In this document: in pieces, positions 34,345 to 43,499 of the stretch
How the letters are laid out: every line of letters begins with the position of its first letter
How positions within the stretch are numbered: position 1 is the stretch's first letter
Source: Algoriphagus kandeliae
Lineage (GTDB): Bacteria; Bacteroidota; Bacteroidia; Cytophagales; Cyclobacteriaceae
Assembly: GCF_004571135.1 (NCBI RefSeq)
Contig: NZ_SPSB01000002.1
Span: 744,001-808,000 of the forward strand
Length of the DNA stretch: 64,000 nucleotides
Direction: 5' to 3'
Translations under genes and position numbers: made by a program
The notes under the pieces: model-generated
Told to the model about the DNA's origin: nothing
The model's database searches: none
Seen by the model: the letters and a program-made list of their open reading frames with translations, nothing else

Positions 34345-35283
34345 ATGAAAATGTTAAAATATAGTTTCGGTTTGCTAGCAAGTGTGCTGATCTTATTCAG
34401 CTCTTGTAGAGATTTCGTTGAGCCGAATATCCCTTATACCGATTTCGATACAGGGGCATATTTGAGAACAATCGCACGGACTAGCACAACCTTCAATTTC
34501 TTCGATTTGACTAATTCCAAGTTTGCATTGACTTTGGAAGCTGTTGATGCTGAAGATGGAAATACCGTAGAGACGGTTGAGATTTATGTTCGTCACAGAC
34601 GATTGATCCCAGGTGTAGGATTGGAGTTTACTCCATCTTCTGGCGATAATTTGGTTAAGACTCTTCAGAAAACTGATTTCGCTCCAAACTCAGAGTCTAG
34701 ATTTCTTCGAACTTCTTTCGAGATTACTGCTCTTGAAGCAATTCAAGCTGTTGGATTGACTCCAGCTGATATCGAAGGTGCAGATGTATTTGAATTCCGC
34801 TTGGTATTGAATGATAGATTCGGTCGTTCATTCACCAACACATCTGTTAACAACAACGTTGCAGGTGCTCCATTCTATGCATCTCCATTCCAGTACAATG
34901 TCAGTGTGATCTGTCCATCAGATCTAGCAGGTACTTATGACTTTGTACATACTTCTGATTACTGTGGAGATGCTACAATTACTGGTCAAACCACTTGGAC
35001 CGCAATTGCTAGTGCTCCAGGTTCTTACTCTGTAGATGATGCTGCATTTGGTCTTTGGGGCGAATGTTATGGTGATCCATGGGAAGGTACCGTTAGAATT
35101 AGTGATGCTTGTGGTAAGTTGACCATGTCTGGTACAGATACCTACGGTGATTCTTACTCCATGACTGTTGTAAGTGCTAATGCAGATGAGTTAGTATTTG
35201 ATTGGATCAATACCTGGGGTGAATACGGTACAGTTACTGTTAAATCCAATGCTGGAAAGCCTTGGCCTGCAGGATTGAGATAA
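34345..35283 (+). CDS. Lipoprotein of the SusCD operon, putative surface binding protein
   Basis: A 312-residue protein with lipobox LFSSC (Cys 21). The N-terminal half has an Ig-like sandwich region, such as NTVETVEIYVRHRRLIPGV and AIQAVGLTPADIEGADVFEF. The C-terminal half (about 190-312) has four Cys (ICPSD, YCGD, GECYG, DACGK) and Trp-rich segments like GLWGECYGDPWEG, possibly two disulfides in a ligand-binding module. I know no named family. By position, third in a susC-susD operon, it is probably a SusE/F-like surface protein that helps capture the substrate. Confidence 0.8.
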   Translation: MKMLKYSFGLLASVLILFSSCRDFVEPNIPYTDFDTGAYLRTIARTSTTFNFFDLTNSKFALTLEAVDAEDGNTVETVEIYVRHRRLIPGVGLEFTPSSGDNLVKTLQKTDFAPNSESRFLRTSFEITALEAIQAVGLTPADIEGADVFEFRLVLNDRFGRSFTNTSVNNNVAGAPFYASPFQYNVSVICPSDLAGTYDFVHTSDYCGDATITGQTTWTAIASAPGSYSVDDAAFGLWGECYGDPWEGTVRISDACGKLTMSGTDTYGDSYSMTVVSANADELVFDWINTWGEYGTVTVKSNAGKPWPAGLR

Positions 35284-35301
35284 TCCATCTATAAGTAATT
35301 G

Positions 35302-35337
35302 AATAATAGCGGTGTTTTTGCACCGCTATTATTTTTT
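35302..35337 (+). terminator. Strong terminator of the susC operon
   Basis: AATAATAGCGGTG (35302-35314) and CACCGCTATTATT (35321-35333) pair perfectly over 13 bp, followed by TTTT. It marks the end of the three-gene operon and separates it from sucA. Confidence 0.93.
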
Positions 35338-35420
35338 AAACTAATATTTGGATAAGCAAATATCCAATTTTTTAAAACAACATATTCAGGTTAGTTTTGT
35401 TGTGCATAGACAAAATAACC

Positions 35421-38213
35421 ATGGATAAATTTTCCTTCATTGCGAATGCTCATGTTTCTTACATCGATGAGTTATACGCATCCTATAAATCTAATCCCGA
35501 ATCTATCGATCAAAGTTGGAAAGAGTTTTTTGATGGATTTGATTTTGCCTTAACCCAATATGGTGAAAGCGAAGATGGACCATCTGCTGTAGCTGCGTCT
35601 GCTGCATCTCCATCGAAAAATGGTTCTTTGGCGACTCCGGGTACCATTATGGACATGGAGCAATTACCTAAAGAAATAAAGGTAAGAGCTTTGATTCATG
35701 CTCATCGATCCAGAGCACACTTACGTTCAAAAACCAACCCTGTTCGAGAAAGAAGAGATCGTAAGGCTTTGATCGATCCCCAGGATTTTGGATTAGGTCC
35801 GGAGGATATGTCCACTGAATTCCAGGCCGGAAAGGAAATAGGAATCGGTCCAGCAAAATTGTCTGAAATTATCGCGGCTCTCAAAACTATTTATGAGGGT
35901 TCTATGGGATTTGAGTATCTCTATATTCGCGACCCAGAAATGTTGGATTGGTTTAAAACCAAGGTCGAAAAAGAAGCTTTGGCTTTTAATCCATCTACTG
36001 AAGAAAAGAAACGAATACTTTTTAAGTTAAATCAGGCAGTAGTATTCGAAAACTTTTTGCATACCAAATACTTGGGGCAGAAACGATTCTCACTGGAAGG
36101 GGGAGAAAGTACTATCCCATTTTTGGATGCTGTAATTAATGCGGCAGCCAATTTGGGAGCTGAAGAAGTGATGATAGGGATGGCTCACCGTGGTCGCTTG
36201 AATGTTCTTGCCAATATCATGGGTAAAACCTATGAACAAATTTTCTCTGAATTTGAAGGAACTGCCAAGCCAGACCTGACCATGGGTGATGGTGATGTGA
36301 AATATCACATGGGATATTCCTCGGATATTGTTACTCCTGATAACAATAAGATCCACCTAAAATTAGCTCCTAATCCATCTCATTTGGAAGCAGTTAACCC
36401 GGTTGTAGAAGGTTTTATTCGAGCAAAAATCGATTCTGAACATCATGGTGATGCCAGGAAAGCTGTTCCGATTTTGATCCATGGTGATGCTGCTGTAGCA
36501 GGCCAAGGAATTGTTTATGAGGTAACTCAAATGTCTGGTTTGAAAGGATACAATACCGGTGGAACCATTCATTTTGTTATCAATAACCAAGTTGGATTTA
36601 CTACGGATTTTGACGACGCCAGATCTTCAATTTATTGTACAGATGTCGCCAAAATTATTGATGCTCCGGTAATTCACGTAAATGGTGATGATGCTGAAGC
36701 GGTGGTTTATGCTGCGAAATTGGCGGCTGAATTCAGACAAAAATTTGGAAGGGATATTTTCGTAGACATGGTTTGCTATCGTCGTCATGGACATAATGAA
36801 TCAGACGAGCCGAAATTTACCCAGCCTGAACTTTATAATATTATTTCGAAGCATCCGAACCCAAGAGAGGTTTACATCAAGAAATTGACTGAGCGAGGGG
36901 ATATTGATGCTAAGATTGCGAAGCAGATGGATAAGGAGTTTAGAAAACTCCTTCAGGATCGCTTGAATATGGTGAAGGAAAAACCACTTCCTTACCACTT
37001 GACCAAATTTGAAAGAGAATGGGGAAATCTCCGTCATTCCAATCCGGAAGACTTTGAAAAATCTCCTGAAACTGGGATTTCTTCTGAAGCCATTGATACA
37101 GTTGCAAAGGCTTTGACTGCCATTCCAAAAGGCTTCAAAGCGATCAAACAGATCGAAGTTCAGATGAAGCAACGCAAAGAAATGTTCTTTGAATCGAAGA
37201 GCTTGAACTGGGCCGCTGCAGAACTTTTGGCTTATGGATCGCTTCTTTTGGAAGGAAAAACAGTTCGATTGACCGGACAGGATGTACAAAGGGGTACTTT
37301 CTCCCATAGACATGCTGTCATCCATGATGCGAATACAAATCAACCGTATAACTCGCTTCGTGAAATGCCAGAGCGAAAAGGTCAATTCTACATTTATAAT
37401 TCCTTGCTTTCTGAATATGCCGTTTTGGGATTTGAATATGGATATGCCATGGCGAATCCAAATTCTCTGACTATTTGGGAAGCACAGTTTGGAGATTTCG
37501 CAAATGGAGCACAAACCATGATTGACCAGTTTATTTCTTCCGGTGAATCAAAATGGAGAAAGCAAAACGGTATCGTAATGCTCCTTCCTCATGGATATGA
37601 AGGACAAGGACCTGAGCACTCCAATGCAAGACCGGAGCGTTTCTTACAGCTTTCTGCTGAATATAACATGGTGGTCGCCAATATTACGACTCCATCTAAC
37701 TTCTTCCATCTCTTGAGAAGACAATTGACTTGGGAATTTAGAAAGCCTTGTGTGGTGATGTCTCCAAAGTCACTTTTACGCCATCCAAAAGTGATGTCTC
37801 CAATCGAGGAGTTCACTTCAGGAAGCTTTAGAGAAATCATTACAGATTCTTCTGCGGATCCTAAAAAGGTGAAGCGAGTTATCCTTTGTACAGGAAAGAT
37901 CTACTATGATCTTGAAGAGGTAAGGGAAAAGGAGAAGATCGATAATGTAGCAATTATCAGAATTGAACAAATCTATCCGCTTCCTAAAAAGCAAATCATG
38001 GAGGCATTGAAACCGTTCAAAAATGCAGAATTGGTATGGGTACAGGAAGAACCTGAAAATATGGGCTATTGGACCTATTTGCTGCGCTTACTTTATAAGG
38101 AGTTGAGCTTGGAATTGATCGCAAGAAAGGTTTCTGCCTCTCCTGCTACAGGCTACAACAAAGTCCATGTGGAAGAACAAAAGAATATTGTATCCCGAGC
38201 CCTTAAATTTTAA
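35421..38213 (+). CDS. sucA: 2-oxoglutarate dehydrogenase E1 component
   Basis: SucA is the thiamine-diphosphate E1 of the 2-oxoglutarate dehydrogenase complex in the TCA cycle. The 930-residue protein has the N-terminal segment contacting E2 (SFIANAHVSYIDELYASYK), the TPP and substrate core with GMAHRGRLNVLANIMGK, the GDAAVAGQGIVYE and NNQVGFTTDF stretches, and the C-terminal transketolase-like region with RGTFSHRHAVIHD and LLPHGYEGQGPEHSNARPER. The ATG at 35421 (MDKFSFIAN) is preferred to an upstream TTG. sucB follows 62 bp later. Confidence 0.96.
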   Translation: MDKFSFIANAHVSYIDELYASYKSNPESIDQSWKEFFDGFDFALTQYGESEDGPSAVAASAASPSKNGSLATPGTIMDMEQLPKEIKVRALIHAHRSRAHLRSKTNPVRERRDRKALIDPQDFGLGPEDMSTEFQAGKEIGIGPAKLSEIIAALKTIYEGSMGFEYLYIRDPEMLDWFKTKVEKEALAFNPSTEEKKRILFKLNQAVVFENFLHTKYLGQKRFSLEGGESTIPFLDAVINAAANLGAEEVMIGMAHRGRLNVLANIMGKTYEQIFSEFEGTAKPDLTMGDGDVKYHMGYSSDIVTPDNNKIHLKLAPNPSHLEAVNPVVEGFIRAKIDSEHHGDARKAVPILIHGDAAVAGQGIVYEVTQMSGLKGYNTGGTIHFVINNQVGFTTDFDDARSSIYCTDVAKIIDAPVIHVNGDDAEAVVYAAKLAAEFRQKFGRDIFVDMVCYRRHGHNESDEPKFTQPELYNIISKHPNPREVYIKKLTERGDIDAKIAKQMDKEFRKLLQDRLNMVKEKPLPYHLTKFEREWGNLRHSNPEDFEKSPETGISSEAIDTVAKALTAIPKGFKAIKQIEVQMKQRKEMFFESKSLNWAAAELLAYGSLLLEGKTVRLTGQDVQRGTFSHRHAVIHDANTNQPYNSLREMPERKGQFYIYNSLLSEYAVLGFEYGYAMANPNSLTIWEAQFGDFANGAQTMIDQFISSGESKWRKQNGIVMLLPHGYEGQGPEHSNARPERFLQLSAEYNMVVANITTPSNFFHLLRRQLTWEFRKPCVVMSPKSLLRHPKVMSPIEEFTSGSFREIITDSSADPKKVKRVILCTGKIYYDLEEVREKEKIDNVAIIRIEQIYPLPKKQIMEALKPFKNAELVWVQEEPENMGYWTYLLRLLYKELSLELIARKVSASPATGYNKVHVEEQKNIVSRALKF

Positions 38214-38275
38214 ATCAATCCAGAATAATCATAGTGATGCTTTGACCGAAAGGTAAAAGCCAAAACCAAAATCTC

Positions 38276-39808
38276 ATGAGCAAAGAAATCAAAGTTCCGG
38301 CCGTTGGAGAATCCATCACAGAAGTGACAGTTGGTCAATGGTTTAAAAAGGACGGTGACCAAGTCGAAATGGACGAAGTGCTGTGTGAATTAGAATCTGA
38401 TAAAGCAACATTTGAACTTCCGGCAGAGGCTGCAGGTACACTCCGAATTAAAGCAGAGGAAGGTGATACCCTGGAAATCGGTGCGGTGATATGTGTCATC
38501 GAGGAGTCAACTAGCGGTGTTGCTACTGAAAAGCCAAGTGCTGCTGCTCCATCAAAAGCAGGTTCTGAATCTGCTGCTCCAAAAGCTACAGGAGAGGTGA
38601 AAGAAATGGTAGTTCCTACTGTTGGAGAATCCATTACTGAAGTGACCTTGGCTAATTGGTTAAAAGCTGATGGAGACTTTGTAGAATTGGATGATATTAT
38701 TGCCGAGGTTGATTCTGATAAGGCAACATTTGAATTGCCTGCAGAAGCAACTGGTATTTTGAGACACGTTGCTCAAGAGGGTGAGACTCTTGAGATTGGA
38801 GGATTGATTTGTAAAATTGAGGTGATGGAAGGAAAGCCAGCCGCTACTAGCTCTGCAACTCCATCTACCACTCCAGCTGCTGTTTCAACTCCTTCTAAGG
38901 AATCTTACGCTACAGGTCATGCTTCACCTGCTGCTTCTAAGATTTTGGCTGAAAAAGGAATTAATCCAGAGGAAGTGAAGGGAAGTGGAAAAGACGGCCG
39001 CATCACTAAAGAAGATGCTCAAGCCGCTCAAAAACAAGTTTCTGCTGCAGCAAAGCAAGAGAATAAAGTAGAACCTGCAGCTCAACCAGCTATTCGAGTA
39101 GCTGGCTCACGAGATGAAAAGCGCGAGAAGATGTCTTCCCTTCGCCGAACAGTTTCACGACGCTTGGTTGCGGTGAAAAATGAAACGGCAATGTTGACTA
39201 CTTTCAACGAAGTTAACATGAAGCCAATCATGGATCTTCGATCCAAATACAAGGAACTGTTTAAGGAAAAGCATGGTGTAGGGCTAGGCTTTATGTCATT
39301 CTTTACCAAGGCTGTTTGCGTAGCATTGCAAGAGTGGCCGGCAGTAAATGCGAAAATCGATGGAAACGAAATTGTTTACCACGATTACTGTGATATTTCA
39401 ATCGCGGTATCTGCACCAAAAGGATTGGTGGTTCCGGTAATTCGCAATGCAGAAGGATTGAGTTTCGACCAAATCGAAAAAGAAGTGGTTAGACTTGCGA
39501 CTAAAGCCCGCGATAATAAATTGTCTATCGAGGAAATGACTGGTGGTACCTTTACGATTACTAATGGTGGTGTATTTGGCTCCATGATGTCTACTCCGAT
39601 TATCAATGCTCCACAGTCTGCCATCTTGGGAATGCATAACATTGTAGAGCGTCCTATGGCTGTAAATGGGGAAGTAAAGATTCTTCCGATGATGTATGTG
39701 GCTTTATCTTATGATCACCGTATCATTGATGGAAGAGAATCTGTGAGCTTCTTGGTACGAGTGAAGCAGCTTCTTGAAGAGCCAGAGCGTTTGCTTTTTG
39801 GAGTTTAA
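38276..39808 (+). CDS. sucB: 2-oxoglutarate dehydrogenase E2 (dihydrolipoyl succinyltransferase)
   Basis: SucB is the E2 core of the complex, passing succinyl from lipoyl groups to CoA. The 510-residue protein has two tandem lipoyl domains instead of the single one in E. coli: residues about 3-77, with lipoyl-Lys 43 in [10 protein letters not shown], and about 109-184, with Lys 149 in [11 protein letters not shown] peripheral-subunit-binding domain (about 216-252, [20 protein letters not shown]) and a catalytic domain follow, with [12 protein letters not shown] bearing the catalytic His and Asp. Ala/Pro/Ser-rich linkers join the modules. Lpd (E3) follows, after an interposed gene. Confidence 0.96.
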   Translation: MSKEIKVPAVGESITEVTVGQWFKKDGDQVEMDEVLCELESDKATFELPAEAAGTLRIKAEEGDTLEIGAVICVIEESTSGVATEKPSAAAPSKAGSESAAPKATGEVKEMVVPTVGESITEVTLANWLKADGDFVELDDIIAEVDSDKATFELPAEATGILRHVAQEGETLEIGGLICKIEVMEGKPAATSSATPSTTPAAVSTPSKESYATGHASPAASKILAEKGINPEEVKGSGKDGRITKEDAQAAQKQVSAAAKQENKVEPAAQPAIRVAGSRDEKREKMSSLRRTVSRRLVAVKNETAMLTTFNEVNMKPIMDLRSKYKELFKEKHGVGLGFMSFFTKAVCVALQEWPAVNAKIDGNEIVYHDYCDISIAVSAPKGLVVPVIRNAEGLSFDQIEKEVVRLATKARDNKLSIEEMTGGTFTITNGGVFGSMMSTPIINAPQSAILGMHNIVERPMAVNGEVKILPMMYVALSYDHRIIDGRESVSFLVRVKQLLEEPERLLFGV

Positions 39809-39811
39809 TTC

Positions 39812-39843
39812 TAGTACAAAGAACCAAGTATTAAGTACGATGA
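39812..39843 (+). repeat. Left GTAC-heptad array flanking the four-helix-bundle gene
   Basis: Four imperfect 7-nt units start at 39814, 39821, 39828 and 39835: GTACAAA, GAACCAA, GTATTAA and GTACGAT. The array is an inverted, degenerate counterpart of the one at 40270-40299 and begins 4 bp after the sucB stop. Confidence 0.75.
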
Positions 39844-39904
39844 ATATAAGATAAAAGATGTTTTAGGTAAATTGTAGAGTATCATTTATCTAAACTCTCT
39901 TATT

Positions 39905-40258
39905 ATGCATCGATTTAAAGAACTCAAGGTTTGGCAAAAGGCCATTGATTTAGCGGTTGAAGTCTATCAGGTTACAGAAAGTCTACCAGCAAAAGAGCAG
40001 TATGGACTGGTTTCACAAATTAATAGATGTGTAATTTCTATTGCGTCAAATATTGCAGAAGGGGCGGGTAGAAATTCTAATAAAGACTTCAATAATTTTC
40101 TGGGGATAGCTTTGGGCTCATCATTTGAGCTCGATACTCAAATAATTATTTCAAACAGATTGGGTTATATCAATGATAAGACGTTTGAAAAATTAGAATC
40201 TGAGCTTGAACATATCCAAAATATGATTGTAAAGCTCAAACAAAATTTGAATATATAA
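39905..40258 (+). CDS. Four-helix-bundle protein (23S rRNA IVS/S23 family)
   Basis: A 117-residue all-helical protein starting MHRFKELKVWQKAIDLAVEV, with SLPAKEQYGLVSQINRCVIS, the conserved IASNIAEGAGRNSNKDF motif, and a C-terminal helix pair. This is the family named after ORFs in 23S rRNA intervening sequences and related in fold to the Avd accessory protein of diversity-generating retroelements. Function is unknown. It interrupts the otherwise adjacent sucB and lpd genes and is flanked by inverted arrays of GTAC heptads, so it looks like the cargo of a small element that moved in. Codon use is more AT-rich than in its neighbours. Confidence 0.9.
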   Translation: MHRFKELKVWQKAIDLAVEVYQVTESLPAKEQYGLVSQINRCVISIASNIAEGAGRNSNKDFNNFLGIALGSSFELDTQIIISNRLGYINDKTFEKLESELEHIQNMIVKLKQNLNI

Positions 40259-40269
40259 CCTCAATGTGC

Positions 40270-40299
40270 TTAGTACATCGTACTTGGTACATTGTACAA
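40270..40299 (-). repeat. Right GTAC-heptad array flanking the four-helix-bundle gene
   Basis: GTAC recurs exactly every 7 nt at 40273, 40280, 40287 and 40294. Read on the minus strand, the units are GTACAAT, GTACCAA, GTACGAT and GTACTAA, nearly the same words as in the left array. The array ends 10 bp before the lpd ATG and therefore lies in its leader. Confidence 0.8.
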
Positions 40300-40309
40300 T
40301 CAAAATAAA

Positions 40310-41707
40310 ATGTACGACTTAATTGTAATTGGCTCAGGACCCGGTGGATATGTAGCGGCTATCAGAGGCGCTCAATTGGGAATGAAAACGGCCATTATCG
40401 AGAAATATCCAACCCTTGGAGGTACTTGCCTAAATGTTGGTTGTATTCCTTCAAAGGCTCTTTTGGATTCTTCCGAGCATTACCACAATGCCCTGCATAC
40501 ATTTAAAACCCACGGCATCAATCTTTCCAACCTCAAGGTTGATTTGAAGCAAATGATTGCTCGAAAGGAAGATGTGGTTAAGCAAAATGTGGATGGGATT
40601 CAATACTTGATGAAGAAGAATAAAATCGATGTCCATCAAGGATTTGGTTCATTTGTCGATGCGAATACCATTAAAGTGACAAATGCAGATGGTAGTGAGA
40701 AGCAAATCCAAGGAAAGAATATCATCATTGCTACTGGTTCAAAACCTGCTTCTTTACCTTTTATCAAAATCGATAAGGAACGAATTATAACCTCTACTGA
40801 AGCATTGAAGCTGAAAGAGATTCCTAAACATTTGATCGTGATCGGTGGTGGTGTGATTGGAATGGAATTAGGTTCCGTTTATGGCAGAATGGGAGCGAAG
40901 GTTTCAGTGGTGGAATATTTGGATTCCTTGATTCCTTCCATGGACAAAACTATGGGTAAGGAATTGCAAAAGTCACTTAAGAAACTTGGTTTTGATTTTT
41001 ATCTCAAGCACAAAGTCACTGCTGTTGAAAATAAAGGCAAGGAGGTAGTTGTAACTGCTGAAAATAGCAAAGGGGAGAATGTCGAATTGAAAGGTGACTA
41101 TGTTTTGGTTTCCATCGGTCGCAGACCTTATACAGATGGATTGAATGCCGAAGCAGCAGGAGTAAAAATCAATGAAAGAGGTCAGGTAGAAGTGAATGAC
41201 CACTTGCAGACTTCTGTCCCACATATTTATGCGATTGGAGATGTGATTAAGGGGACTATGTTGGCGCATAAGGCTGAAGAGGAAGGCGTATTTGTAGCGG
41301 AAACTATAGCAGGTCAAAAGCCCCATATCAATTATCTTCTTATTCCTGGAGTTGTTTACACTTGGCCGGAAGTAGCTTCTGTAGGCTACACGGAAGAGCA
41401 ATTGAAAGAAAGTGGTAGAAAATATAAAGTTGGTAAATTCCCATTCATGGCTTCCGGTCGTGCGAGAGCCTCAATGGATACTGATGGATTGGTGAAGGTT
41501 TTAGCTGATGCTGAAACTGATGAAATCCTAGGCGTTCATATGATTGGTCCAAGAACAGCCGATATGATTGCCGAGGCTGTTGTTGCTATGGAATACCGGG
41601 CTTCAGCTGAGGATATCGCTCGCATGTCTCACGCACATCCAACTTACACGGAAGCATTTAAAGAAGCTTGTTTGGCTGCGACCGAAAATCGAGCTTTGCA
41701 TATTTAA
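40310..41707 (+). CDS. lpd: Dihydrolipoyl dehydrogenase (E3)
   Basis: Lpd reoxidises the lipoyl groups of 2-oxo acid dehydrogenase complexes with FAD and NAD. The 465-residue protein shows the FAD-binding GSGPGGYVAAIRGAQLG, the redox-active disulfide in GGTCLNVGCIPSK, an NAD loop VIGGGVIGMELGSVYGRMG, the second FAD motif YAIGDVIKGTMLAHKAEEEG, and the C-terminal dimer site with HAHPTYTEA (catalytic His-Glu pair). The ATG at 40310 is preferred to a TTG at 40292 that lies in the heptad array. It serves the SucAB complex, and possibly others in the cell. Confidence 0.96.
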   Translation: MYDLIVIGSGPGGYVAAIRGAQLGMKTAIIEKYPTLGGTCLNVGCIPSKALLDSSEHYHNALHTFKTHGINLSNLKVDLKQMIARKEDVVKQNVDGIQYLMKKNKIDVHQGFGSFVDANTIKVTNADGSEKQIQGKNIIIATGSKPASLPFIKIDKERIITSTEALKLKEIPKHLIVIGGGVIGMELGSVYGRMGAKVSVVEYLDSLIPSMDKTMGKELQKSLKKLGFDFYLKHKVTAVENKGKEVVVTAENSKGENVELKGDYVLVSIGRRPYTDGLNAEAAGVKINERGQVEVNDHLQTSVPHIYAIGDVIKGTMLAHKAEEEGVFVAETIAGQKPHINYLLIPGVVYTWPEVASVGYTEEQLKESGRKYKVGKFPFMASGRARASMDTDGLVKVLADAETDEILGVHMIGPRTADMIAEAVVAMEYRASAEDIARMSHAHPTYTEAFKEACLAATENRALHI

Positions 41708-41728
41708 TTCACCGATTTGAAAAGAATG

Positions 41729-41765
41729 AAAGCCATTTCCTTCAAAGGATTTGGCTTTTTTATTT
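41729..41765 (+). terminator. Terminator after lpd
   Basis: AAAGCCATTTCC and GGATTTGGCTTT form a stem with a central two-base mismatch and a TTCAAA loop, followed by a T-rich tail. It lies 21 bp after the lpd stop. Confidence 0.75.
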
Positions 41766-41791
41766 TCTATCAAAAATGATTTAATTCATTC

Positions 41792-42565
41792 ATGACTTAT
41801 AAAATAGCTTTTTTGGGCGCAGGGAATGTCGCTTGGCATTTAGCTCCTGCTTTGGAGAATGCCGGACACCAAATCACAGAGGTCTATTCGCGGAATTTAG
41901 ATCATGCAAAAAGGGTGACCGGGCGGCTTTATACCGCTACTCCCAAGGATGATTTAGATTTCTCCGAAAGTCAAGCTCAGATTTTTATACTAGCTGTAAA
42001 AGATGATGCGATTCCAGAGGTTGCTGATGCGGTAATATTACCTGATGAGAGTATTTTGGTACATACATCCGGATCTCTTCCTTTGGATATTTTGAATTAT
42101 AGCTCAGCTACTTATACAGGCATTTTTTATCCTTTGCAATCTTTCACTGCTGGGCAAAAAATGGATATTTCGGAGGTTTCCTTTTTGTTGGAATCAGATG
42201 ATCAGGAAATCTTGAAAATTCTGAAAAAATTAGCCAAGAGCCTCTCCCATCATATTTATACTGTTCGATCCAAAGACAGAAAGGCGGTGCATATCGCAGC
42301 TGTTTTTGCTAGCAATTTTACTAATCATATGATTCGAATTGCTGAGGAATTGATGCAAAGGCAAGGCTTGGACTTCGAAATGTTAAAACCCCTGATCGTG
42401 GAAACAATTTCAAAAAGTTTGCAGATTGGAGCGAAAAAAGCTCAAACAGGTCCCGCAATCCGAGAAGATTACGAGACCTTGGAAGAGCATCACCGATTTT
42501 TAAATTATAATGAACAGCTTGCCGAGATTTACAGGCTGATTTCTCAGGATATTATCGATTCTTAG
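41792..42565 (+). CDS. Rossmann-like and DUF2520 domain protein
   Basis: A 257-residue protein with an N-terminal NAD(P)-binding fold (IAFLGAGNVAWHLAPALENAG, residues about 5-25) of the type found in F420/NADP oxidoreductases and ketopantoate-reductase relatives. A C-terminal helical DUF2520 domain (about 125-255) follows, with KAVHIAAVFASNFTNHM and GPAIREDYETLEEHHRFL. The family is widespread and presumed to be an oxidoreductase, without a known substrate. It ends in a 4-bp convergent overlap with the pirin gene. Confidence 0.88.
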   Translation: MTYKIAFLGAGNVAWHLAPALENAGHQITEVYSRNLDHAKRVTGRLYTATPKDDLDFSESQAQIFILAVKDDAIPEVADAVILPDESILVHTSGSLPLDILNYSSATYTGIFYPLQSFTAGQKMDISEVSFLLESDDQEILKILKKLAKSLSHHIYTVRSKDRKAVHIAAVFASNFTNHMIRIAEELMQRQGLDFEMLKPLIVETISKSLQIGAKKAQTGPAIREDYETLEEHHRFLNYNEQLAEIYRLISQDIIDS

Positions 42566-43428
42566 CCATTCCAAGAACCGAATTTCCCGTTTTGATAGTC
42601 TTGGTAGGCCTCATAAATCTGCTGCTCGGTATTCATGACAAATGGTCCCTGAGCCACTACAGGTTCATTGAATGGTAGAGCGTGACCTAGAATCACAACT
42701 GAATCCTCCTCTGCCTGTACTTTCAGCGTTGAACCTTCATTTGAAAATTCAACCAAATTTCTGAAAGGAACGCTTTGTCCATTCACGTTTACTTTCCCTC
42801 GGACAATGTAAAAGAAGATATTCTCAGCCGCAGGGATTTCCTTTTCGAATTCTCCTCCTTGATCGAGATAAATAGTACTCAAGCTAACCGGGAAATTCCC
42901 CTCAAAGGCGCCAGAAACACCACTCCATTCTCCAAATAGCTGCTGGATTTTTACCTTTCCTTCATCTAGTTCTAATGTTGGAATTTCTTCTTTTTGTAAT
43001 CCTACATACTGAGGAGATACCATTTTCTTCGCTGCTGGCAGATTCAACCAAAGCTGCAAAATTTCCAGGTCTCCACCTTTCTTTTTGAATTCCGAACTGG
43101 AAACTTCTGCATGAATAAGACCTTTGCCAGCAGTCATATATTGAACTCCTCCTGCCTCGATCACAGATTCATGACCTGATGAGTCTTTATGCATAATGTC
43201 TCCCTCCAAAATAAAAGTGACGGTTTCCATTCCCCGATGAGGATGGGGGCCAAAAGGCAATCCTCGGTTATTAGCTGGATAGGTTTGGAACCCATGATGA
43301 TTCAAAAAAAGAAAAGGATCTATCATATCTAAGCTCCGGGTAGGCATCGGGCTGTAGGTGATTAAATCAGCTATTGGGCGGTATTCTGAACCATGTATTT
43401 TTTTAATAGATCGAAGAGTCATATGCAT
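42562..43428 (-). CDS. Pirin family protein
   Basis: A 288-residue bicupin with the pirin signatures PHPHRGMETVTFILEGDIMHKDS (metal-binding His residues and Glu) and GGVQYMTAGKGLIHAE in the N-terminal half. The second cupin and pirin C-terminal domain include GHALPFNEPVVAQGPFVMN. Bacterial pirins include quercetin 2,3-dioxygenases, but the substrate here is open. The start codon could also be the ATG at 43422, two residues on. It is convergent with the DUF2520 gene and 71 bp downstream of the M20 gene. Confidence 0.92.
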   Translation of the reverse strand: MHMTLRSIKKIHGSEYRPIADLITYSPMPTRSLDMIDPFLFLNHHGFQTYPANNRGLPFGPHPHRGMETVTFILEGDIMHKDSSGHESVIEAGGVQYMTAGKGLIHAEVSSSEFKKKGGDLEILQLWLNLPAAKKMVSPQYVGLQKEEIPTLELDEGKVKIQQLFGEWSGVSGAFEGNFPVSLSTIYLDQGGEFEKEIPAAENIFFYIVRGKVNVNGQSVPFRNLVEFSNEGSTLKVQAEEDSVVILGHALPFNEPVVAQGPFVMNTEQQIYEAYQDYQNGKFGSWNG

Positions 43429-43499
43429 TTGGTCTTGATTCGTGTATAGACATGTAATCCTGAATTATCCTAGAAAGTTCAGTTTTTTCTGTAGGAATT

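Noticed and set aside
36801-37514. Open frame of 237 codons on the minus strand inside sucA
   Set aside because: Antisense shadow of a conserved E1 gene; low-complexity and no recognisable domain.
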